Assembly (NCBI RefSeq): GCF_008831285.2
Contig: NC_045143.1
Coordinates: 2,553,503-2,613,502, forward strand
DNA: 60,000 bases
Origin: Nymphaea colorata
Lineage: Eukaryota > Streptophyta > Magnoliopsida > Nymphaeales > Nymphaeaceae
Reading direction: 5' to 3'
A program made the translations under genes and the position numbers. Below, piece by piece: positions 29,153 through 43,200 of this stretch. Each line of letters starts with the position of its first letter. The stretch's first letter is position 1. The notes below the pieces were generated by a model. It was not told where the DNA came from. It worked only from the letters and a program-made list of their open reading frames with translations, and did no database searches.

Positions 29153-29909
29153 CAGTAACAGTATACTTTGGGTGCCAAATCGCGCATTATGATACCAGTG
29201 AGCTATTAGCATTGAGCATCCTTTTGCAAGTTTCAAGGAAAATGTGAGAACCCATTTGCAAAGACAAAAAAGGCAGACCCCATTTTTGCAATATTATTTT
29301 TTAAAGCTAGGAACTGTCTTGCTAAAACACCCTTCTCTCCACCTAACCACTAGATATTCTCTTCTTGAAAAATATGTAAATATCAACATCAACAAGATAA
29401 GGCAGAAGAAAAAACGGCCGATCCCTTTATATTTTATTCATAGAATCTTAGAACTGATTTTAGTCCCTGGTCTGGTGGATATGAACCCGCCATGTCTAGT
29501 TCATACAAAAAGGCGAAGAAGAAGAACGAAGGAAAACGACTGGCAGTGTGAAACCAACGCTTATGAGCTTCTTAATTTTGTCAGTGTATAAGACTGTTCT
29601 TCGTCCGTCGTAAGTGGTCGACTTTTGAGAGGATTCTCATCACCTAAAAGAACATTATTCAAGAAGCTCGTGTAGTAAGTTTGTATTTCAAATAATAATA
29701 GAACAGAATAATGGAAGAGACTGGAGTCGACAAATAGAGTTTCAATTAATCAAATCCAAGAACCCCATGTGGAAGAGCAAATCAAGGAATCATTTTTTTA
29801 GAAAAATAACTATTAACATACCTAATGGCCAAGAATAGTATGTTATTAATATCGACATTACTATAGTATCATGATTATATTTAGTTGAGGTAAAACCCTT
29901 AGCAGTGTA

Positions 29910-30250
29910 TAGGAATGTACAACCAGCAAATCGAGCTCGAGTCAAGCTTTTTGAGGTGAGGTCGAGTTCGACTCGGCAAACCGAGTCTGATCGAGTTCTA
30001 CTCGTTTAAGCTCATGTCACTTGATTCATATATTTTTCTTCTTTAAATGAAAATGAAAATCACAAAAAGTTTCACAATTCGGCAAAGATTACCTCTTTTT
30101 CCTTGAAGATTGACAAATAGAAAAGACACAAGCCGAGTCGAGTTTAAACAAGTTTAGCTTGTGTAACTCGAACTTGACTCATTTATAACTCAAGTTTTAA
30201 ATCAAACTCAAGCTTGACTCGTTCATTAAACAAATTGAGTTTACATGGGC
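29910..30250. mobile_element. Decayed hAT-like MITE with GAGCTCGAGTC motifs
   Basis: It opens with taggaatgtacaac, a variant of the TAGGGGTGT(A/C)AA terminus seen in a widespread plant MITE group. The interior is built of degenerate GAGCTCGAGTC / GACTCGAGCTC motifs, densest near both ends. The right end (gtttacat) is a decayed terminus, so the boundary is approximate. Confidence 0.5.
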
Positions 30251-32050
30251 CCGCCGACATGCATCGCCCTGTTCATGGGAATGACATCTCCCAGATTTTA
30301 ACTGGCGCCAACTCTAACCAGCAAGGCGGAAACATGTGTGGACTTGTGTAGGCAATTGTACCATACAAACCTGCATAAAGTGTTTACTTCCATATACTCA
30401 TTTATATATTGATGTCTTCTAAAAATTTAAAAACTTTATTAGCAGTGACAGAAATTTCTAGGTCCACCTCTGTCGGCCACAAGTAACAAAACCCATGGGG
30501 GCTGGGAATGAGAGAGTCGGCCATGATTTTTGAGGGAAAGAGAATTTAATCCAATAAATTATGTGATGAATGATGATGCCCTTTTACTTACTGTAGAAGC
30601 CAATCCATGGCACCTACCCAAACTGGAAAATGAGAAGGAGGTCAAACCATTTGTGTGGGCAGAGAGCCACATAATAAATAGTAATTTTTAAATGTTTTTT
30701 TTCTTAATTCCTTTCTTTGTGGTCTCGGATGGATTCTTGGAAAAGCCACCCACCATAGGAAAGAAACCAACCTACCAAGAACTGTTTAATACTGTTCCAA
30801 ATTCCATGGGTTTGTATTTTTCACTTTTATTTTTAAATCAATTTAAACTGCTTTAAATTATTTTATGATAAAAAAAAATAAATACTCTGCTGGCGGTGAG
30901 AAAGGCAGAACATTTCGAAATTTTTCCTAAATTTAGTCGTGAATAATTTACAACTCCATTACTGTCCGGTTGCTGCGCTCGTGTCCAGTCTCTGAAGCTC
31001 TTGCCACTTAAAGAATGATATGTCAACGAAGTGACGTGAAAGTAAGCTAATTTTCAAATAACTACACGACTGCATAAAGTCATTCGATATCTTTATAAAA
31101 GAACCATGGAATGAGCTCTGTACCCCAACCAACCTTACTATTAAAAGAGAATTAATTTTACACAATAATGATATCCCACTTCCCTTTATTTAAAGTCAGG
31201 CGAAGAGAATTTTTTTTTTCTCAAAAATATTCAGGACCCACTCGCGTTAAATGGGCGACTCATTGTTGTTGGAAGAGATTCCACCGTAGAAACCAGAGAC
31301 CGGGAGAGAGAAAGAAAGAAAAAAGATCTGAAGTGATCCTGAAAGTCTGTAGGACCTCACCTTCAGCTCTTTCCACTCAACATCGACCAGAGTTTCATGT
31401 CTACGGTAATTGAATTGAGAAGGGTCGAATTATGATTTCAAGATTTTGACAAGAACTAAAATATCATGTTTCAAAAGCTTTATATATGATAAATAATTCT
31501 TTTTAAATTTATATATATATTTTTTTTGAAGAGAAGAAGAGAAGGAAGGTGCCTGCCAGCACCCTCTTGGCTCTGCCACTGGTGCTGTCCACATCTTACA
31601 GGTCCAACTAGCTACACCATACACTAGCTGGCCATGGCTGCCTCTTGCTCTTTTTTCAAATGTCTCGCCTTTATTTGGGGTGCCCATCACGGCTTGCTGG
31701 TATTGGGTCTTTATCATGACATATTCCTCTGGCTTTAATACGCACAATCTTTGTTCATAGTTGACAATTTCTGTTTCTTCAATTAAGTGAATTGGTATGT
31801 ATATTTATATACCAAGTTCCGTGTAGAAAACGGAAGAGCATAAATATGGCACAACATACCCCAGCCTGGAAGACTATGTCCCCTCCCCTCCCATTTGCAG
31901 CAACTCTGCTAGTCGTCGGGAACCATTTTCCGGCGACCAACTTGCTCAAATTGGCATTCACAACCTGCAGACCGAGTAGTTGGCATCTCCAAATTGCAAG
32001 CACGCGTCGTGAATGAGCAAAACTGCGTACTGAATCCGCTAGTTGATGAC

Positions 32051-32126
32051 TCTTGAAATCGTGTTCACAATCAACTACATTAGATTATTCTTGAAATCGT
32101 GTTCATGATCTAATACATTAGATTAT
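32051..32126. repeat. Tandem pair of a 38-bp unit, diverged
   Basis: The unit beginning tcttgaaatcgtgttca recurs at 32051 and 32089, with a few substitutions between copies. Confidence 0.85.
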
Positions 32127-35100
32127 TCTAACTGTTTACATCCTTGATTATTTTATTGAGGTGACATCGTTTACAGTAGTCCCGCCTCATGCTTTCCAAG
32201 AAGTGAAACCAATACAGGATTCTGCTGAACTACTTTTTTTTTTCAATAGAAGAGCATGAAATAAGCATCGAAACCTGGCAAGTGGACGACGGCCGAACAC
32301 GATTTCACGGAGTCCAAACTCCAAAATTATGGTGACGCGAGACTGTCGATTCGTAGGGTGCATCACTGGGATTTGTTGATGTTCATTAATTTCTCGGGTC
32401 AACCCCGTAAGAGTCGTGCTCACACAAGCCAAAGCCCATTACTCACTAAACAAAGTCGAAAGTCGTCGACCAATTTTCTCACGGGATCTTTTTCTTCTTC
32501 CATTTCCGCAAACGCGATCTTCATAACAAAAACCTCCAAATACCAACTTTGGAATTGAGTGTTCTTGATGTGTAGATCTGATTCCATAACTAGTAAAAAG
32601 CGTGTTTGGTTTGGAGCTTCTGACTTCTTTCACACCATAGAGTTCCACGTCCGTAACAAGAAAAGATTGAGTCAAAGTTCCATCTCCTATGTTTATGTTT
32701 TAATCGAACACATTTTCGAAGTTTTTGGTGCACAACACTTCGTATACAATGGAGACAGTGTTTTCCTAACGTATATCAATCCCGTCTTTTCAACCGATAA
32801 TTGTGTCCCACCACCTTTGAACCATCAAGGATGCGTTTGATTACCCATGGATCTCAAATCCGAAGGAGTCTCAAATCAATTGTATAGAAATAAGCATGAC
32901 ATCTCAAATGATTTTCTAACACAAATAGTGATTGTATATATTATGTAAAAACTCTAGTTTTTCAAAGTCATCGGGCCATCTTAAGGTAGTCTAATCCAAT
33001 ATGATGGACTGTTAAAATAAAAAAATAAGAAGAACAGGTAATTAGCATTTTCATCATTTAATATTAAATTATACTTTTTCTTCTTGTTTTTTTTCAATTA
33101 TTCATTGGACTGCTCTAATTAAATAGCTGAAAGTCATCATTCACTTAATGTATACCAAAGTCAAAGGTGTAACTATAGTAATAAAATGACATAATGATAC
33201 ACTACAGGATTAGCGACCTGACCCCACTTAGATTGCATGGACGAGAATATACAATACAAAATCCACCATATGTTGCATGCGGTGCACAGTAACTGTTGAC
33301 GGCAGCGAAGGAGAGATTGGGTTCCGTCCTCTGCTTCCATAGGCGTCGCCATTTCAATCGCACACGGCTTTTGCGACCGTTTTCTTCTGCACACGCAAGA
33401 CCGTTAAATTATTCCTGTGGATGACCTAGCACTGAAAAGGTCAGAAATCCAATCGAATCCAAAACACCCTTTAAAGGAGAAAGACTTGAGAGAGACGGGA
33501 AAAAAAAAAAGAAAGACATAAATGAGTTTTCTTAAATGAAATCTCTTAAAAACTATTTCAAACTCTTAGAAAAACAACTTGTATTTTATATTTGCAACTT
33601 AATCCTTATTATTTTATCTTCAAGTGGTTTGTTAAATTTATGATGAGATTATAAACAAGGTCTACATTTGATTTTATTAATTAATTCCTCCGTGCGTAGA
33701 ACGGATATAAAGTTGGCGAAGTTTAGGAATCGGTTTTTGAATTAGAAAGGTAGATAGTTAATGATTCTCCTCGATCGATAGTCCATTATTTTTGCGAATC
33801 CGAAAAGCACAACCAAATTCTTTTATCACTAAAAAAATGGTTAAGTTCAAATCTTGTTTCATTATCTACCGGTCGGTCAACGGGTTAGGCGTGTCGCCGA
33901 CATTCATGCATTTACTAGGACCCCATGATAATTAGAATCCCATGCTTATATGGCATTTTATATTATTTCAGTTTATGGTTTGTATAATCTGATTTACATC
34001 ACGTTGATAATCTTCAAATATTATAAATGCTTTGATTTTAGAGCTATTAGGCAATTAGACATAACTCAAATCTATATTCAACCAAGTTTTCAATTATTCC
34101 TTCAAGTTCACGATACCTGGCAAGCTGTCAATCAATTCAAAAATAACATAGATAAATGAGATTAGTTGCAAAATTAATTTTTAAATGATACTAATATACA
34201 GTATCAATATGAAAATAAGCATTTTTTGTGGGTGGCAACCGCCCCGACCGTGCCTACACTATCTGCGTCGCTAAATTAGTTATACTAATTTTAGTTTTTT
34301 ACTCAATTTACTATCATTAATCTCACTATACTTACGCGGGATTCCTAATGCCAAACGGGCCCCTCCGAACTACAAACATGTGCTTCATGAACCCCAATAT
34401 CCTTTTTGTAAAATGCATGATTTACTGAATAACATTTTTAGAAAATTGTACAAGATCTTTAAAATGGTACAACCATTTCTAGAAAGTGGGGTCACAATCA
34501 TCTTGTCCGATACTATCTAAATAATTTGGAGTTCGACCTTTTCTGGATGACATCTCACTTCTTAAAATTATTGCAAGTGGGAAACTGCAGCATTTGGAGA
34601 CAACTGGGTTCTACTTTAAACTAATGTTTTCATAACCTTCTAATGGCATAACTATTGTTTGCGATGTAGAATCCCGCCAATTTCAGTCCGTTTGTATCAT
34701 TGTACGTCAAAGAAAACCCACCCCTCAAAAGTTTCGGTCAAAAGAATCTAAATGGTGCAGCGGAAGGAAAGAAAGCAAGACAGGTATATTTTGATCATTT
34801 CTAGCACATAACACACGACCCCTTATTACATGCCATGCTTGTAGCAAGTATATGTTCAAAGTAATATCATGTCAGATCATGATCAGACCTCAATCGTATT
34901 AGATCCGGATTATGATTGGATCTCCATGACATTGGATTTGAAAACTTGGATATAAGTAGATTGTGATAATATTGGACCTTAGAAAACCCAAATCAAATTC
35001 GTTTGGAAATTGTAAGAGTTGGATCATTAGAGCTATATACGGTATTTGGAATATGATACTTAAACTATGCTCGAACTCAATTAGGAATGTAAACTCATGA

Positions 35101-36381
35101 TACTGGATCTTATCGATGGATTTGAACCCTAGGGCCATGCCCCGAATTTGAGAACTCTACTAGAACTTTAACCCTAGACCCACCTTTAGAAGCCAAGTCT
35201 TGATCATGTGTGTTCCAAGGTGCATGCATCATATAAACTAGGTCCACACATTTTAGTGAATTAAATGGTGCAAGTGCTGAAATGAATGATTGAGAGAGCT
35301 CAGTTTGGGAGGATGTACTTATACTGATCCCCAAAAGTCCTCTATAAATGGCAAATAAAGAGTTGGTGCATGTTTAAATGGCTTGAAAACAGAGTTTTCA
35401 GGAGAAAAATAGGTTTTATAAAGAGAGTAGAAAATCTAACCCCGTTCTAGTTATTCATCTAAAAACCAGTTTTTGCCGGTCTACCCAAACATGAAAATGA
35501 GTTTTTTCAGACTCATTAAAGTCATTTTTACAGAACCAAGTTTTCTGAAAAATCATTTTTCCAATTTGTCTATTTTAGTCTTTAATCCGGGAAGCTCATC
35601 GTTGCATTTAAAGATGTGTGGATCCAGAAGTGAAGGAATTTTAAAAAGAAAATAACATCAAACTTTTATTTAGCAAATATGACACTATTTTTCTTTTAAA
35701 ATGGGAAATTATATGTATTTATTGGAGCTAACAAGGGGCAAGTCGCTAGTTTTAATTCTCATGAAGATGCATAAGTCCGAATAGACATAAATCTCGATTG
35801 GGATTGGGGATTTAAGCAAGGGACAAAGCTTGTCTTAGACCGGTCGGTGCAAAGGAACTTTTACTTAACTTTTTTTTAGTAACATGTGAAATGTATTGAT
35901 GTTTAAAGGAGTGAGGGTACTCAAAATTTAATGAAAAGACTTTAATGATTGAGCTGTTATGATTGTGAATTTTGGGGGGAGTCAACATAATGTTTGTTTG
36001 GGACAGAGAGATTAATCCACTTTTGAATTAAAGCATCAACTTTTTGTACTACAAGGGTTGTGGGCGGCAAGAACTTTAGGGTTTATTGGAAATGCTGAGC
36101 ATAACGAACAGAACAGAAGTAAAAGGCGGATCAAGGTAGCTTGCTCTCACCTGTCCCTGAAAGGCCATGGGCGAGCATATCTATGGACAGGAAGATCGGC
36201 CTGTAGACAATATACGAGTTGAAACATAATGAATGTAATATTTTGATGCACCAAAGTAGTAAACTTTATATTTATATTTTTGAAAGACTTGAATGAGACT
36301 TTCACTCTTTATAGATATAGATAGTAGGGTAAAATACTAGACACACCCCAAAACAAAAACGAAATGGATGTCGATAGGCTC

Positions 36382-36402
36382 TGCCTACACCTGGTGTAGG
36401 CA
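36382..36402. repeat. 10-bp perfect inverted repeat with 1-nt spacer
   Basis: tgcctacacc, then t, then ggtgtaggca. It lies about 470 bp upstream of the first ALDH ATG. It could be a binding site for a dimeric protein or the remains of a transposon end. Confidence 0.6.
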
Positions 36403-36738
36403 AACAAGGGACGGCAAACGCCGTGTTTTCAAAACTCTGAGGACAAGAGCGTGAGGCACCAATCAAACATGGGCCATCGTCGCTTCTTCTGCTTCTTGGA
36501 ACACGCGTTCTGTCCCTAGCGTACGACGTTGACTTGCCAGGAACCGAGGGGAACGAGAGAACGTGTTGGTGTCCTTCACGGGAGGTGACGGAGAACGCCG
36601 GTGAGGTTATTAATGTCACCGGACGCCGACCCTGTAACGGGCCCACGTCCCCCTCAGAAGTCAGACCCCTTCAAGCACGGTGACGTTACCGTCGATCTCG
36701 CCACGCGTACGGTGACTACGTGACCTTCTCCTTCGAGG

Positions 36739-36871
36739 AGATGCTCTCCTCCCGTCTCCGTGCTATTTAATGAGGAGAGGGCTCGGGGATGGAGGGCAAC
36801 GAAGCGAGAAGCAATATTCAGAGGGCGAGTGAGTGAGGAGGAGAGAAGGAGACCGGCGAAGGGAATTGGCG
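36739..36871 (+). promoter_or_regulatory. Proximal promoter and 5' UTR of the first ALDH gene
   Basis: A TATA-like ctatttaat lies about 110 nt upstream of the ATG. Upstream of it, gatgct-ctcct-cccgtctccg also occurs before the second ALDH gene (46196-46214), and gggcaacgaag occurs in both leaders. Conservation after duplication suggests function or recent origin. Confidence 0.45.
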
Positions 36872-39800
36872 ATGGGGTCTCAGGGAAGCGACGGTTGTTC
36901 GGCCAAGGTCAAGCTTCCAGAGATCAAGTTTACCAAGCTCTTCATCCATGGCCAGTTCGTCGACGCAGTTTCAGGTGCCCTCTCTCTCTCTCTCTTTTTC
37001 TCTAGAACACCCACTTTATCCGGGTTGTTGGGAAGTCCTAATTCTCTATATATGAGCACATGATGCCCCAATATGTTCTACATCTTCACCATCATTGCTC
37101 GAGCGGCAACCCAGCTTATCCTTATGGAAATCCTGCTTTTCTGGTTCGTCTTCTCGGTGGGATTTCTCCAGAGTTTCCGCTTTGTCCAGACTTTTTTTCT
37201 TCCTCTCCGCCTTATTTCCCCCACTCCACTCGTGTCGAGAGTCCATCACTTGATTTGACTTAAAACAAATCCCGTCATGAGAAGACCTCCGATGGGGACG
37301 CCGGCCGCGTGAGGATGTGGAACTGTTTGGATTTGGATACGTGAATGCACAGTCGCTTATCCAACTTGTTTTTGTTCCCGAGCTGACGCGGGAAAAAGGG
37401 GAGCTGCTTGAGCCGGAGGGAAGTCAGGCGGCGCCTCCCGGTCGGTCTCGCCGGAATCGGGGGCACAGGGAATCACCGAGACGCCCTCCCCTCCTTTCCT
37501 TGCTTATCTTCTTCCGGACAGTTTACCTCCGGTCCCTCTCCGCCTCTGACAGTGGCCTTTTCCATTGTCCTTTTTCCAGCGGTCGCCCGAACCAGGGCGA
37601 CGTGACCGCCATTTTTGGAAGCGTCGGCACCCAACTTCTTTTTTTTTTTTTCTGGAAAAGAATTTAATATAAATGTTTTGATTATTTATTTAAAAACTCA
37701 TCTAGCCGTGTGCTGTCCGCTTTCATTTTTGGTCAAAACTTCGGGGCCGCAGAAATCAGACCGTATTAATGTCACCAATCTTTCGGCTCTTCCATGGTGG
37801 ATACGTCGATACGGACGGAGTCCAAAATCGCAAGATTGTCATCTTTTCACGAACAAATTGTCTGCGTTTTTATGCAAAGCAAGTGAATCTGAAATTTTTT
37901 TTTGGCTACTTTCACAAATTCCAAACTTGAGGAGCTGAAATTTTCCAAGCTCCATTCAACCAAACCACTTAATGTATATCTGCCTGATTAAACTAACAAT
38001 TCAACTCAATAATAGGAAAGTCCACAAATTATTTGTGGGGAAAGTTATGGTGCAAATATCATCGGTTCATTCTTCTTTCCTTAATAAACTACTATAACCG
38101 ACGCAGCATTGGTCCATAGAACGTGTTTTGAGAGCAAAAAAAAAAAAAAAAAGAATACATCGAAACTTGATACTGAGTGATCATGCAATTTAAAAACAGT
38201 CAACATTGTTTGCATCCATTTAAAACATCACACAACCATCGCATTTTCAGTTAGCCGTAGTATCTGTAAGCAATAAATTAAAGCCGAAAGCTCCTGAAAC
38301 TGAAGAAATGGATTTGTAGATTATAGATTTACAAATCTTGCAAGCATTTTCGGTCTTTCCTTCTTTGATCGGCAATAAATTCGGGGAATGTTGTGTAGCG
38401 TTGGCGGAGCCAGGGGCGCTTGGCTTGCTGCACAACTGGTTTGAGTCACTGCCGCTCATTCCAAGTATTTTATTTATTAGCCAGCGGTTCTCTTTTGTCA
38501 TTAAAACCAACCAACCGAACCTGGTTATGTCCAATTTTTGGTACATTCTATGTTCGAGTGGCAAATGACAAAAAAGGCCTTAAGAAGAAGAAGTCTCATC
38601 ATACCAAACAGAGCAAAAAAATTATGAGAAGTTGTTTTTTCATTTTGTCCAATTGGGAGGCAACGTACCCATCGTCACCAAGAAATCAAACAAAGGTGGT
38701 GTGTTTGACACTAGAAACGGGAAACGGACCCCACTTGGGTGGATAAATCTTCATCACGGTTGAGACTGTTTGTTTCAGGGAAAACTTTTGACACGATTGA
38801 CCCGAGGACCGGCGACCGGATCGCGAAGATCGCCGAGGGGGACAAGGCAGACATTGACCTAGCGGTCAAAGCGGCTCGGGAGGCCTTTGACCACGGACCA
38901 TGGCCCAGGATGACTGGCTCGGTATGATGACTTGTTGTACTGACTCAAACGCTTACAAATGTCCCAATATTTATAACTCGGGCTGCAGGCTTGGCTGGCA
39001 GTATTGTGATTCTCTAACTTGTGAATGGGGCTTATAGGCAAGGGGGAAGCTAATGTTTAAGTTGGCTGACCTGATGGACCAAAACGTGGAGGAGATCACG
39101 TCGCTGGATGCGCTCAACGCAGGCAAGCCGCTCATCCTGGTCAAGCTGGTTGACTTTTCGGATGCGGTCAACGCGCTCCGCTACTTCGCGGGCGCGGCGG
39201 ACAAGATCCACGGCGAGACCCTGAAGATGTCTGGGTCGCTGCTGGGTCACACTTGGCGCGAGCCCATCGGCGTCGTCGGGCTCATCATCCCCTGGAACTT
39301 CCCGACGACGCTGCTCTTCGGCTGCCTGGCCCCGGCGCTAGCTGCCGGCTGCACGGTCGTGGTCAAACCGGCCGAGCAGACCCCTTTGACCGCCCTTTAC
39401 TACGGCCACTTGGCTAAGTTGGTGAGCCCCCCCTTTCTTCTCTGCTCTCTTTCCAATATTCCACATGGCTACCTGACTTTTAGTAAATAACAAAAGCACT
39501 CACATCTTGTCCAATTTTTTGAATAGGCCGGAATCCCAGACGGAGTGATAAATGTGGTGACCGGATTTGGGCCCACCGCCGGTGCTGCACTTTCATCTCA
39601 CATGGACGTTGACAAGGTAAGTCCTTATATTATTATATGTTAGCATTTTTTTGTTCCTTTGTGGCGCATTTAATTTAAATCCAAATCCGAATTTTTACCT
39701 TGTTTTTATTTGTTTCCCTCTTTCTTACTAACAATATGTCACATGTGAAAGGCATATATCTTCTCTCTTTAGATTTTCAACGCCACAAGATGAAACTCCC

Positions 39801-40171
39801 TTGAATCACGATTGCAACATATGTTCCAATGTCAGCATTTTATTTGTGCAATTTCATGAATGTGTTCTAACTCTTAATATTCAGTAAAGAATGTGTATTA
39901 TATTGGGCACATATGTGTATATATGAGGTCTAAGATCAGTATATTCTGATTAAAGTGAAACTGGACGATGTGATGTGTTCTCGGTGGTGTTGCAGATCAG
40001 TTTCACGGGATCTACGAAGGTGGGGAGGCTGATAATGGAGGCAGCTGCCAAGAGTAACCTGAAATCCGTCACCCTTGAGCTTGGCGGCAAATCACCTCTC
40101 ATAATCTTCGATGATGCAGACCTGGACATGGCTGTCGAACTTGCACGAGCTGCCGTTTTCTTCAACAAGGT

Positions 40172-40236
<65 letters not shown>

Positions 40237-43200
40237 CTTTATTTTCTCATATGTTCCTCGCAAGTAAGTGGCCGCCGTTTGGCTTCGCATTCTCAAAAAT
40301 TTTAGATTCTGCTTGAATTTTGACCAGAAAGATGCACTCGAAGTCATTTATTTAGCAGAAAGCGGCTACTCGATAAGTATACAGTTCCTACATAATTATG
40401 CATTTTAAGAATTTCAAGGGGTCTACATTTTCAAGTCTCAAAAGGTTCGTGTTTGTCATTATAATGCATGATCTAAGAGTTTATCCTAATAAAAGGACCT
40501 AGTAATACATCTATAGGCTCTGATTTTGACAACCTTAACTGGGAGATAGTTGATATGAACTGCCCATACTTTATGTATATATGTATGTTATGAAGTTTTA
40601 CGTGGGCGAGCTGAAGCTTCGATGGAATAAGAAAAATGTTAAGTTTTGATTTCTTTCATTTAACTGCCTAGATTCGCAGTTTAAAATGCTTGCCTAGTTG
40701 GTCTGGAATTTGTGTATCCTGATCGACATGTGCACCATTTATTGATAAGAGAATCAAAGGGGGAATGCAACTCGGTAGACATAATTGCACATGGTATGTA
40801 GTGTTATCCTTCGCTGTCGCTTACCTGAATAAAGTTGTCCAGCTACTCTAGGGCAGTATCAGACGATTTTGCTGGAAATTGTTTTTAAAGGGTGTTTGAT
40901 ACATTGTTACAAAAAAACATGTGGTAATACAACAAAGTTGTATATCTCAAAAATATTTCGGTGAATTTTTATAAAATTTAAAACATTTAATAAATCTTGA
41001 AAATTATAAAAAATAAAAATTTAAAAAATATGAAAAAATGCATATAGTACATGTATTATACCTGTATCTCGTGTAGTATTCGTATTTATGCATATTATAC
41101 CTGTTTTTTCGCGTTTTTTATTTTTTGGCATTTAAAAAAATGCGCTTTTTCACGTTTTATATGGTTGACTTGTTTTTCACATTTTATACACGTTTTTTCG
41201 AATAAAACGCGTTTTCTGTAACAAAAAATCATGGAATTTTAGAAAAAAAATATTTATTTTTCAAGAAATTGCAATTATTAATCAAAAGGGGTATTTTGTT
41301 CCTGTGATTAAGAAACTGAAACTTGGAATTTTGATTTCATTTATGTTTGAGGAGGAATGATGATTTTGGATTTTTTTTAATCAAAATTCCAAACCATCAA
41401 ACACCCTAGTCTTCATGTCTTTTGGAAATACAAGTAGGCCAAGAAGGCGAAGTAGCTTCAGAATGAAGAGAATTACCAAGATCCATGATCAATTTATACA
41501 CTTTTATCAGAATGAGAACCGGTAAAATGAACTAGAAAGCACATAGCTTGGATGTGTTCCGTTAATAAAAAGGGTTCCGTTCAGTTCATCCAAATGAGCT
41601 GAGCTCACTTATAGCATCAAGGGGCATAGCATCGCTGGTCGGATTAGAGACATATAAGAAGGCATGTCTCTAGTTCTATTAGTGTGGGTACTGTGCTCAT
41701 ATGTCTTAAGGTAGTGAGGCACAACGCTTAAATGGAAAGATGCACTGCTGCTATCGTTGATGTTGACACAACTCAAGATCCCAGAGGTAGGTAGAATGGG
41801 AGGCCTTCAAGCTTCATTTTGGGTGGTAGGGATGAACTTCTCACTTACCCAGAAATGAGCTGAGGTAACTTATAAAGTAAAGAAGCTTGAATGCAGTTTC
41901 TTCAGTTAATTTGGTTTCTTCACCATCCACAATTCATATGTGTAGTTAAGGAACCATATTCTATTAAGGCTTTCAAGCAAATTCCACTCATATCTCTGAA
42001 GCATTTGATGAGTTCAGCTTTGAGCTGTACCCACGATGCAATCTTACAGATTATCCTACCATTCTAGACAGATCTGTGTTTTTGCCAAAAGATCTTCTCT
42101 GTTTGGCTATGCAACTGCCATGCTTGAGTTAGGCACCCTGAATCCAGTGTTTCTGAATGTTCTTTGCTGTTGACACCTTTTTAGGGCGAGATATGTGTGG
42201 CCGGCTCAAGAGTGCTGGTCCAGGAGGGCATATATGATGAGTTTTTGAAGAAATTAATAGTGAAAACGAAAGAATGGGTGGTGGGAGACCCATTTGATCC
42301 ACAGGTCAATCAGGGGCCTCAGGTATTGAATCTCTGCTGCTCATTGGTTATGAAGGAAATCAAATTTCTCTCTGCGGCTGTAAAATTTACTAAAACTCTG
42401 TCTTTCTCTGCATCTGTGGAATAGATTGACAGGAGACAATTTGAGAAGGTGCTTGCATACATCGAGTGCGGCAAGAAAGAAGGAGCCACCTTGGTCACTG
42501 GCGGTAAAGCTTGTGGTAGTAAAGGGTACTACATCGAGCCCACCATTTTTGCAGATGTGAAGGTATTCACTTGATTCACATCTCACATGCGTTATGCTTC
42601 TCAATTTGCTTTATATTTCAAATTTTTTCTGCTCAAGTTAAAAGCTCTCACATGTACGTGTACCCTTTACTACCATCAAATTTAAATAAATGCAACGTAC
42701 CGAGATCGTGGCTGGTAGATCTGTGTCGCGTCTACCACTTTAATTATATCTACGTACATCTTTATTTTCGTGTTGCTACAATGTGCAGGATGACATGACA
42801 ATAGCAAAGGAGGAAATATTTGGGCCTGTTATGTCCCTCATGAAATTCAAGTAAGTTTCTTTGTTTCTTTCGTGGCTAAACTGGAATGGCCTAAACATGC
42901 CTGTTCATGATTCCTTTGAACTTACTTTTATGAGCATGGATTGGGGATTCTTTGCCTAAGGACAGCACAATCTTCCTGCCTGAAAACCCGAGAACCGTTC
43001 ATAAGGTTCACTCGCCTTATGAGAGAACCCAGGTCTAAGTGTTGAACCGGCTCTGGTACTAAATGTTACAACTCAATTTGACATATCTCAACCCGCCCCT
43101 TAGCAGTTTCGGTTCCAACTTAAAAAAGCTAAGAACTATGATAATCAACTACTTAACAGCCTCTTTTACATGTCTCCCAATATTCCTTAAAATTTTAGAT

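Larger units (their letters stand above)
26853..36381. other. Long intergenic region with repeat remnants
   Basis: No protein gene is supported over about 9.5 kb. The first few hundred bases are the 3' UTR and flank of FRL4. The region includes a 25-bp tandem pair (29103-29152), a hAT-like element (29910-30250) and a 38-bp tandem pair (32051-32126). Short frames at 28343, 29244, 31430 and 32187 have no recognisable domains. Confidence 0.55.
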
